The notes under the pieces: generated by a model
What the model was told of the DNA's origin: nothing
The model's database searches: none
The model's input: only the letters and a program-made list of their open reading frames with translations
Assembly: GCF_030272615.1 (NCBI RefSeq)
Contig: NC_081410.1
Coordinates: 227,204,915 to 227,268,914 of the forward strand
Direction of reading: 5' to 3'
Origin: Cryptomeria japonica
Lineage: Eukaryota; Streptophyta; Pinopsida; Cupressales; Cupressaceae
Length of the DNA: 64,000 nt
Position numbers and translations under genes: made by a program
Shown: positions 56,007-64,000 of the stretch, one piece after another
Position numbering within the stretch: position 1 is the stretch's first letter
Layout of the letters: every line of letters starts with the position of its first letter

Positions 56007-56599
56007 AGTATAGAGTTAGTGATAGGGAAAATAATTAAGTTCTCATTTTCATGAGAACATTCCACAACCACAACAAATTGATGCATTCACCATTTTTCAT
56101 TAGTGAGTAGCTACCATAAATGTGATAGAGGGAACTATTTCTTGCAGCTGCAAGCTTGGGACTTATATTGCTATCGATCATCATCATCCATGTGTCATAA
56201 TTTTCTTTCATTCTACCATGCCGACCCCTTCAACACAAGTTCCATTCTCAATTTTATTATATTTCATTCCACATCATTCACTTAACACCACTCAAATTCA
56301 AATGTCACTTTCTCTTCCAAATCATCATTGATTTGTGAGATTTTGTTGGTGTATGCATGCATTTCACAGACATCATGTCTTGTCGAAGTGATTTCTCATA
56401 AGTACTTTTATTCTTATTTTGCATATACATCATTATTTAATCAAGTAATTTTTCTATTTTCAAAAGTACATTGTATTTATGATATATGCATTAAAAAGTA
56501 TTATATGTTGATTCATGACTACATATTATTTTTGCTCTTTCCAAAGTAAACCAATTGAACCCTTTTCTCAACAGGTGTGGACACTTATCTCAAATTAAG
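56007..56599 (+). other. OLD 3' noncoding region
   Basis: No coding domain is visible; a few frames of 60-73 codons look random. It lies between the solo LTR and the OLD PPT. Confidence 0.5.
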
Positions 56600-56613
56600 T
56601 TGGGGGGAGGGAA
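56600..56613 (+). promoter_or_regulatory. OLD polypurine tract
   Basis: TTGGGGGGAGGGAA lies just before TGTCACAACC, as expected for a PPT and 3' LTR start. Confidence 0.7.
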
Positions 56614-56617
56614 GTCT

Positions 56618-56769
56618 TGTCACAACCTTTTGTGATAATCATTGTAACATTGTAAATTGTAATTGATACAGTTTACACATCATGTTTGTGCTCCTACTTT
56701 AGTGTGTCCTATTTTCATTCCCCCTAGGTCCATTTTGGTTCATTTTAATCCAACCTTGATGTCAATTGT
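56618..56769 (+). repeat. OLD 3' LTR, first 152 bp
   Basis: It begins TGTCACAACCTTTTGTGAT and is cut by COP. A further 36 bp of it should be 63182-63217, before DUO-D interrupts again. No partner LTR was found in the window. Confidence 0.55.
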
Positions 56770-57045
56770 TGTTAGAATATTTAACATTTACTTGGCTTAG
56801 GTTTATTTGTATTTAGTTTAGGATATTCCTTTGGAATTCCTACATGTAATTTTTCCTCTAGTACATGTGTGAGGACAAGTCATTTCTTTTATTTTCCTTT
56901 ATTAAGGAATATTAGATTTCCTCCATAAGAGGATGTGGACACATGACACACATTTTATGAATGGTGGCATTCATCTCTCCTCATCTTTATTTAAGAGATG
57001 TCTCCTCTCTCATTTCTTCTTAATGACATTATTGTAAAGAGCTTC

Positions 57046-57079
<34 letters not shown>

Positions 57080-57270
57080 ATATTAGGCATTGCCTCATTC
57101 ATAATATCAAAAGGGGTTTTTCTTTTCTTTTCCCCTTTCAAAAATTCTTGTGCCTCTTTCACATTTGGGTGATTGCTCCAAGGTTTCTACATTTCTCTTG
57201 GTAACATTTACTTCATCAATAAACTTACTTGGATTTTGTTTTTCTTTCCTTTCTCTTGTATTTCCTTTCA
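56770..57270 (+). repeat. COP 5' LTR
   Basis: Repeat of 62601-63176. A TATA-like TTTATTTAAGAG lies at 56986-56997. It contains a CT microsatellite at about 57043-57079. Confidence 0.95.
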
Positions 57271-57283
57271 TGGTATCAGAGCA
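57271..57283 (+). promoter_or_regulatory. COP primer binding site
   Basis: TGGTATCAGAGCA directly abuts the 5' LTR: an initiator-Met-tRNA-type PBS. Confidence 0.92.
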
Positions 57284-58535
57284 GGTTTCTAATCCTTGTT
57301 TCAAGTTGAGATTGATGAAGGTTACCATTCTGTGGAGTTCACCTTGTTGGAGACATTGTTGAGAGGAGAAGAAGTTCTTTTTCTAATATTTTCTATTGTG
57401 TAGGTTTTGGTTTCAGTTTTAATTTTTTTTTTCAAACTTGTCAACAAGTTTGCCTGCAGGTTTAATCTTCTTAGATTCTAGTTTTTTTTTTTTAAATAAA
57501 GCTTTGGAAGGCTTGCCGCCAAAGTTTCTTCTTTCTGGTTTTTTTATTGTGACTAGTTTGGAAAGTTTACCGCCAAACTCAGCCTCCTTAATATGTTTGG
57601 TCAGTTTACTGCCAAAACCGATTTATCTTTAAATTGTATTCTCTATTTGTTTGCAGGTTCTAACATTTCATTTACTTGCAAGTTTTTTTTTTTTTTTTGA
57701 TAAAAATATTTTTTTTTATATTGTTTCTTCACCGAATCTCTACGTATTTACAAAATATATTAGTCTAACATTTTCTATAGGTTCTACCCTGTAGAAGGCA
57801 TAAATCTCTCTGTTTGCAGTTCTACATTGTATTTCATTCATCTCACATTCATTCATTTTTTTTCTTCCAACTTCTACTGTCGTAACATCTTTGTAACTAT
57901 TTTTGCACGTATTATTTTCCAACTTTGTTGTCATAAGTCTGTTGTCGTTACATCTCTGTACTCTTTCCTGAACTATCTAACATCTCTGCATTCTGCTCTG
58001 GAAACGTTTTGAAATGCCTTTGCATTTATTCCCTTCAACCTCTGTCACCTCTCTTTACGTTTTTGGTTCAATTGCATGCATTGGATAACGTTTTATTTCC
58101 TGCCATTCTCCTTCATGTATATTCTAGTTTTTTTTTTTAAAAAGGCCTTCTAACTTTCACGTATAAAACAAACTTCCAATAAACTTAAGTTTATAAAAAG
58201 TTAAAGTTTCTCTTCTTATTCATAAAAAGTTTGTATTAAAGTTTTAAAAAGTTTATAAATTATATAAAAAGTTGAAAAATTTAAAAGTTTTAAAAAAGTT
58301 TATGATTTTTTTTATATAAAGTTTTAATATAATTGTTTTATTATTGATAAAAAGTTTGTTTAATTAAAATTTGAGTTTTTTTTAAAATTTAAATTTGTTA
58401 TTTTAAAATAACCATTTTTAATAAATTTTTTTTTTAAAAAATTATTATTTTATATTCAATTTTATTTAAAGGAGGTTATTTTTTTTCTTTTTAATCAAAG
58501 GGGGTAATATTTTTACTAACCATTATTTTGCTATC
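57284..58535 (+). other. COP 5' leader, AT-rich
   Basis: An untranslated leader of about 1.25 kb with long T and A runs, very AT-rich from about 58120 to 58500. Short repeats read GCCGCCAAA or similar at 57520-57620. No coding domain is seen. Confidence 0.6.
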
Positions 58536-60242
58536 ATGTCTACATTAATTCCGGAAATTAAATTAAATAGTTCCAATTATCATTCATGAAAAACACATAT
58601 TTTGTTTATTTTTTGTTTCAAACACCTTTTGGATGTTGCTACTGATAAAACCTTAGAGCTTGCTTCAACTGCTCCTCAAGCCAACCAAGATAGATGGAAG
58701 GCTCAAAATGAGGAAGCACTTGGTTTAATTGGTATATCCATGGTTCCTGATTTGTATGTTCTAATTGGAAATTGTACAAAAGCGTATGAAGCTTGGGAAA
58801 TTTTAAAAACAACTTATGATAGTCCAAATGAATCCTGAAAAATTCAGCTTCAAGATCAACTTGAAGATCTTAGGTATACAAATTTTAAAACCATGGATGA
58901 ATTCTTATTAAAGTTTGATTCTATTAATAGTCAATTAACCGGTTTAGGAGTTACGCTCGCTGATTTACATTTAATTCATCTTATTCTTAAAAAATGTCTT
59001 CCTCGTCAATTTCAACAATTTATTACGAATATTCATGCTTAATTTGTTATTTCTAGCTTAGCTACTCAATTAACTTATGATATTTTTTGTAATTTATTAC
59101 GTCAAGAGGAAGTTAAATTAATTCAATTTGGTACTCTTAAAAGTAGTGAACATGCTTTTATGTCTAAAAATCAAAATCATAATAATAATTTTAGATCCAA
59201 TAATAATAATAATCATAATCATAATAATAATCACAAGTCTTCTAATTATCATTCTCATTCTAAATCCTATCATAATAATTCTCATAATAATAATCATAAT
59301 AATTTGTACAATAATCAAAGGAATAATTCTCAAACAAGACCCCATTGCACATATTGTGGGAAAGATGGACATATTACTTATAATTGTTTTAAGAAGCAAA
59401 ATGGTAAAAAGCCCATGAACCAAAATAATCAAAATAATCAACAGCATAAACCTCATTATAAGAAAGGTAATAATAATGGTAATTCATCTCGTCATGCATT
59501 TACATGTACTTATAATGTTTCTCAACCACTTGAGTGGATTATTGATTCTGGTGCATCTCAACATGTTACTTCTCATAAAGAATGTTTTGAATCTTTGCAT
59601 CTTGATACTTCCAATATTCTTGTTCAATTAGCTAATAATCATAGTTGCAAAGTTGAAGCTATTGGTGATGTGAATGTTCCTAATGGGAAATTACATGATG
59701 TTCTTTATGTTCCTGAATTAAAATCAAATTTGCTTTCAGTTCCTAAACTTTGTCGAGATTATAAGATTAACTATTATAGGGGCATGTGTTATATTATTGA
59801 TCTCGAAACTAATCATGTTATTGCTACTGCTAAAATGGACAGTGATAACTTATTCAATTTCTATGAATTTGCTCCTACAAAGCATTCCTTTCTTACTACT
59901 ATTGATTTTACTATATGGCATGAAAGACTTGGCCATCTTAATTCTAATTATATTTCATTGATGCAAAAATCAAATATGGTTGATGGATTGCCTACTATTG
60001 TTCCTTCTCAAATTGTTTGCAATGGTTGCATGAGTGGTAAGATGCATAGGGAACCCTTTCCTCATGGTCAATCTTGGAGGGCATATACTAAATTGTATCT
60101 AGTTCATAGTGATCTCTTGGGTCCCATGGAGAATCCCTCCATCCAAGGTTCAAGGTATGCTCTTACCTTTGTTGATGATTTTTCAAGGAGAACATGGATA
60201 TATTTCCTTCATAATAAGGATCAAGTGCTTGGTGTGTTCTAA
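58536..60242 (+). pseudogene. COP gag, protease and integrase N-terminal part
   Basis: A single frame from ATG at 58536. The gag shows ALGLIGISMVPDLYVLIGNC and YEAWEILKTTYDSPNES, the copia gag pattern. TGA stops at 58587 and 58836 stand where Trp is expected. An Asn/His-rich stretch (59190-59320) leads to the zinc knuckle CTYCGKDGHITYNC. Protease follows with WIIDSGASQHVTS, then the integrase zinc region HERLGHLNS and CNGCMSGKMH, and the first catalytic Asp in HSDLLGPM. The frame ends at 60240, where integrase sequence is missing. Confidence 0.92.
59190..59320 (+). repeat. AAT-type simple repeat in COP gag
   Basis: A run of AATAATAATCATAAT units encodes a tract rich in Asn and His. It accounts for Ile-rich shadow frames on both strands. 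Confidence 0.85.
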
Positions 60243-62593
60243 AATTAAGATTCTTCGTATTGACATTTAATACTTATTTGAAATCTTTTGGAATTAAACA
60301 TGAGCTTACCATTCCTTATACACCACAACAAAATGGTGTGGTAGAACGGAAGCATAGGACCATTGTTGAAATGGCTAGATGTTTATTGCATGCAAAAAAT
60401 ATGGATTACAAGTTTTGGGTTGAAGCTATGGTTTGTGCAACTTATTTAATTAATAGAACACCTACCAAAGCCTTAAAGTATAAAACTCCTAAAGAAGCTT
60501 GGTCTGGTAGAAAGCCCAATTTGCAGAATTTAAGAATCTTTGGTTCCATTGCTTATGTTCACAAACCTAAGGAGAAAAGAAAAAAATTAGATGCTAAATC
60601 TTCTCCTTTTATTTTTGTTTGTTATGATGAAAATACTAAAGGTTATAGAGTTTACAATCCTATTACTAACAAGGTAAAAGTTGCAAGAGATGTTTGTATT
60701 GTAGAAAAAGGCATTCATGATTGTTCTAAAGTGGAGGATGATGAACTTGCTCAAAGAAAAGTTGTGCTTGTGGAGGACCAACCTCCTTATCTTAACCCCA
60801 CTCCTTATGCATCTCTTTCTATTCCTTCTAGTGATAGTGATGATGATAATAATAACTCTACTCCTCATGACTCTTCTTCTAGTGATGAATCTATTACTTC
60901 TAAAGGAAGACCTAAATGGTTCAAATCTTTAATTCAAGATAGTGATGAATACTTAGCTAGAATGGATAGACTTCAAGCTAGAAGAGTTAATTATTGTAAT
61001 TATGCTTTAATGACTACTATTATGAATTCTAATGATCCTAAAACATTTGATCAAGCTAAAAATCAACCACATTGGCAAAAAGCAATGAAAGAATAATATG
61101 ATACTTTAATTTCTAACCAAACTTGGGATTTAGTTCCCTTGCCTCATGGTAAAAATCTTGTTTCTTGCAAGTGGCTTTATAAAACTAAATTGAATGCTAA
61201 TAATCAATTTAGTAAAATTAAAGCTAGATTAGTTGTTAGAGGTTTTTTTCAAATTGAAGGCTTAGATTATACTAAAACTTTTGCTCCTGTTGCTAAAGTG
61301 CCTACAATTAAACTTGTGCTTGCTTTAGCTTCTAGAATGAATTGGCCTATTCACCAAATGGATGTTAAAAGTGCTTTTCTTAATGGTGATTTACATGAGG
61401 AAATTTATATGTCTCAACCTCGTGGTTTTATTAAAGAAGGTAATGCACAATTAGTTTGTAAATTAAAGAAATCAATTTATGGATTAAAGCAATCTTCTAG
61501 GGAGTGGTATTAAAAGATTAATGCATTCTTTCTTTCTCAAGGCTTTATTAGAAGTAAAAATGATCCTAACTTATATATTAAACATAGTGAAGATGATATT
61601 ATCATTATTATCTTGTATGTAGATGATTTGATTCTTACTTGAAGTTCCAATACTTTGATTTTTAATATTAAGTTTCAACTTAATCAAAAATTTCAAATGA
61701 CTGATTTAGATCTTTTAGATTATTTCTTAGGAATGCAAATTCGGCAAACCTCTAAAGGAATTTTCTTATCTCAAAGTAAATATGCTCAAGATCTCATAGA
61801 TAAGTTTAAAATGAATGATGCTCACCATGTTTCAATTCCTATTGAATTAGGCACTAAGTTAATGCTTGATATGCAAACTTCTCTTGTTGATCCTACTTTG
61901 TATAGACAATTAGTTGGAAGTTTGAATTATTGAACTCTTATTAGGCTGGATATTTCTTATAGTGTTGGTTTGGTTTCAAGATTCATGTCTAAACCTCAAC
62001 AAACACACTTTAAAGTTGCTAAAAGAATTTTAAGATATATTAAAGGAACTATTAATGTAGGTTTGTTTTATGATACAAATTCTGATTTTACTTTAAACGG
62101 TTTTACTGATTCTGATCTAGGTGGAGATCCCAATGATGGGAAATCTACTTGTGGTTATTGTTTTTTTGTTGGTTAAGGAGCAATTTATTGGAATAGTAAA
62201 AAGAAACAATCTACCTCTCTTGGATCCACTGAAGCTGAGTAAAAAGGATGCACTAATGCTTCCAAAGAAGCCTTGTGGTTTAGAAGACTACTTGAAGATT
62301 TGGGTCTACCTCAACATGAACCAAATCAATTGTATTGTGACAGCCAAAGTGCCATTGCCTTGGCTAAAAATCCAGTTTTCCGTGCAAGGACAAAACACAT
62401 TTCTCTCCAACACCGCTTTATTAGAGAACAAATTGAAGACAAACAAGTTTCACTCTTCTATTGCAAGGGAGAAGACCAAATTGCAAATATTTTGACCAAA
62501 CCACTTTGTAAAGAAAAGTTTCAATTTCATTGTAAAAATATTGGATTGCAACCCATTGAAGAGTTTGATGTAAACTCCCCAAGTAAAGCTTAA
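60243..62593 (+). pseudogene. COP integrase C-terminal part, RT and RNase H
   Basis: From 60260 the frame shifts relative to the upstream part. Between KIKILRID and FNTYLKSFG the segment that should hold the second catalytic Asp with NGGEF is deleted; the Glu in QQNGVVERK is kept. RT shows KIKARLVVRGFFQIEGLDY, QMDVKSAFLNGDLHEEIYM and the active site ILYVDDLILT (about 61612-61641). RNase H shows GFTDSDLGGDPNDGKSTCGY, the STEAE motif and YCDSQSAIALA. Stops occur at 61094, 61512, 61640, 61931, 62174 and near 62240. The protein ends at 62593, 7 bp before the 3' LTR. Confidence 0.92.
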
Positions 62594-62600
62594 TGGGGGG
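62591..62600 (+). promoter_or_regulatory. COP polypurine tract
   Basis: TAATGGGGGG directly before the 3' LTR. It overlaps the stop codon of the COP polyprotein. Confidence 0.8.
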
Positions 62601-62883
62601 TGTTAGAATATTTAATCTTTACTTGGCTTAGGTTTATTTGTATTTAGTTTAAGATATTCCTTTGGAATTCCTACATGTAATTTGTCCTCTAGTACATGTG
62701 TGAAGACAAGTCATTTCTTTTATTTTCCTTTATTAAGGAATATTAGATTTCCTCCATAAGAAGATGTGGACACATGACACACACACATGTTATGAATGGT
62801 GGCATTCATCTCTCCTCATCTCTATTTAAGAGATGTCTCCTCTCTAATTTCTTTTTAATGACATTATTGTAAAGAGCTTCTTG

Positions 62884-62953
<70 letters not shown>

Positions 62954-63176
62954 CTCTCTCTCTCTCACACACACACACACACATTTTTGGCATTGCCTCA
63001 TTCATAATATCAAAAGGGGTTTTTCTTTTCTTTTCCCCTTTCAAAAGTTCTTGTGCCTCCTTCTTCACATTTGGGTGATTGCTCCAAGGTTTCTACATTT
63101 CTCTTGGTAACATTTACTTCATCAATAAACTTACTTGGATTTTGTTTTTCTTTCCTTGCTCTTATATTTCCTTTCA
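62601..63176 (+). repeat. COP 3' LTR
   Basis: Repeat of 56770-57270 with an expanded CT/CA microsatellite (62883-62982) that accounts for most of its 75 bp of extra length. Confidence 0.95.
62883..62982. repeat. Compound CT/CA microsatellite
   Basis: Alternating blocks of (CT)n and (CA)n over 100 bp. The partner LTR has only a CT block of about 37 bp at 57043-57079. Confidence 0.95.
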
Positions 63177-63181
63177 ATTGT

Positions 63182-63217
63182 TGACACCATTGTGTGGACC
63201 CCATTTTGGAGGCTGTT
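63182..63217 (+). other. OLD 3' LTR remnant between COP and DUO-D
   Basis: 36 bp of target sequence between two insertions. By position it continues 56769. It is too short to confirm on its own. Confidence 0.4.
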
Positions 63218-64000
63218 TGTTGGAATCAAGGAACACTGAGAGGGGGGGTGAATCAGTGTTCTACCGATAATCTTAGTTTTGAACTTATTACTTATTAACC
63301 GGTTAACAGTAATAAAATTAAAGTGCATATACCAAATAACACATAGAAAGACAACACCATAACACTAGGATTTATATGTGGAAAACTTTGTAAAGGGAAA
63401 AACCATGGTGGGGCTGATACCCACAATATCTATATACTTGATCAAGGTATACAAATATTACATGAGGGGGTCTACACATGTAGAAAGGCCAACTGCTTAG
63501 AGCTCATTGCCCAAACACAAAATAAGAAGTCTCATTGACTTACATAATATTACAAAGTGTTTTACAACTGAAAATGAACTTACACTAGTACATTCGGGGC
63601 TAATTTCAGACGACCGATCATCAAAATTGCGACTACTTTTTGTCAAAAACTCATCGTTGGACTTTCTGACGATGCCTTTGAACATCGGCATTACGATGAC
63701 ACCATGGACTCTGCCAACGACAGGCATGATCACTCTTCTGGTCAAAAAAGTTGTTGGACATACAACATCCTCATCGGATGTTTGTTTAGATTGCATTGTC
63801 GGAATTTCAACGAATGTCTGAAACTTTGCATCAACAAGAATGTTGTTGGTCCGATGGTTTGGCCGTTGGTCCAATAATATGCATCGACGACCATCCAACA
63901 AGGAAGTGTCATCGGACATACAACATCCTCATTGGATGTTTGTTTAGTTGGGGTCAAAATTTTGATGGAAGCCTAAAACTTTGTACCGATGAGAATGTTG
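63218..64000 (-). mobile_element. DUO-D: start of a fourth DUO-type LTR, truncated by window end
   Basis: It opens TGTTGGAATCAAGGAACACT, then a run of seven G and TGAATCAGTGTT, matching the outer ends of the DUO-A and DUO-B LTRs. The shared block AGGGAAAAACCATGGTGGGG is at about 63397-63416, followed by ACCCACAATAT. The orientation is the same as the other DUO elements. From about 63600 the sequence is unlike the other LTRs and includes a 158-bp direct repeat. The other end lies outside the window. Confidence 0.8.
63756..64000. repeat. 158-bp direct repeat in DUO-D
   Basis: GGACATACAACATCCTCAT starts at 63756 and again at 63914, followed in both by GGATGTTTGTTTAG and later by AAACTTTG, GAATGTTG and similar strings. 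The second unit runs off the window end, so the total copy number is unknown. Confidence 0.85.

Larger units (their letters stand above)
2990..56769 (+). mobile_element. OLD: decayed Ty3/gypsy element hosting the other insertions
   Basis: The coding order is gag, protease, reverse transcriptase, RNase H, integrase, which is the Ty3/gypsy order. The element survives in pieces at about 2990-5331, 11416-11485, 14305-14855 and 53655-56769. Each break is an insertion flanked by a 5-bp duplication (aggtg, aaggt, cacta/catta), and removing the insert restores the reading frame. A PPT followed by TGTCACAACC at 56618 marks the 3' LTR start, which is then cut by COP. Stops occur in every domain, so the element is inactive. 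The 5' boundary is not defined. Confidence 0.85.
56770..63176 (+). mobile_element. COP: Ty1/copia element
   Basis: LTRs of 501 and 576 bp start TGTTAGAATATTTAA and end CCTTTCA. The duplication attgt is perfect (56765-56769 and 63177-63181). The PBS is TGGTATCAGAGCA and the PPT is TAATGGGGGG. The order gag, protease, integrase, RT, RNase H is that of Ty1/copia. About ten stops and one frame-changing deletion in integrase inactivate it. The low LTR divergence visible outside the microsatellites suggests a fairly young copy. Confidence 0.95.

Noticed and set aside
6058-57283. Strings matching the 3' end of initiator Met tRNA
   Set aside because: They are 12-13 bp primer binding sites beside LTRs; no cloverleaf or tRNA body is present.
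59118-59456. Ile-rich frames on both strands that look like membrane proteins
   Set aside because: They are shadows of the Asn/His-rich simple repeat in COP gag.
62844-63078. Frames with Leu-Ser or Arg-Glu dipeptide runs
   Set aside because: They come from the CT/CA microsatellite in the COP 3' LTR.

Overview
This is plant nuclear DNA made almost entirely of LTR retrotransposons inserted into one another. I see no host gene, tRNA, rRNA or CRISPR array. Seed-plant origin is supported by a chromodomain-carrying Ty3/gypsy element, a Ty1/copia element, initiator-Met-tRNA-type primer sites (TGGTATCAGAGC) and Pro/G-patch gypsy proteins. The large, decayed, deeply nested elements with no gene in 64 kb fit a gymnosperm such as a conifer, but that is inference. 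Labels such as OLD, CHR and DUO are working names used only in this annotation.

Layout. The background is one decayed Ty3/gypsy element (OLD), recognisable from about 3.0 kb to 56.8 kb. It is cut by three insertions into its pol gene: a chromovirus (CHR, 5332-11415, TSD aggtg), a 2.8 kb solo LTR (11486-14304, TSD aaggt) and a large composite (14856-53654, TSD cacta/catta). Removing each insertion plus one target-site copy restores the OLD reverse transcriptase or RNase H reading frame. The composite is a pol-less gag-protease element (GP1). It contains DUO-A (15011-30578), which holds a younger element GP2 (21925-30492, TSD gtcgg). It also contains DUO-B (35175-49782, TSD tcctc), which holds DUO-C (40765-48344, TSD tattc), and a solo DUO-C-type LTR (50662-51788). 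The OLD tail carries a solo LTR (55229-56006, TSD agtat), a PPT and LTR start, a copia element COP (56770-63176, TSD attgt), and the first 783 bp of a fourth DUO LTR (63218 to the window end).

The main novelty candidate is the DUO group. These are LTR elements on the minus strand with copia-style LTR ends and Met-tRNA primer sites but no protease, integrase or reverse transcriptase. Each has two ORFs: ORF1, a coiled coil followed by about four CCHC knuckles, and ORF2, a protein of about 1,000-1,080 residues of unknown function. ORF2 keeps conserved blocks across three strongly diverged copies. ORF1 always ends at a stop codon followed by a short hairpin and a polypurine run. The second candidate is GP2, with near-equal 1.6 kb LTRs and a 1,038-codon uninterrupted Pro/G-patch frame but no pol. 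It shares its primer site and PPT with the older GP1.

All other coding regions are broken by stops and frameshifts. The probable order of events, oldest first, is OLD; then CHR, the solo LTRs and GP1; then DUO-A and DUO-B; then GP2 and DUO-C. COP and DUO-D entered the OLD tail independently.
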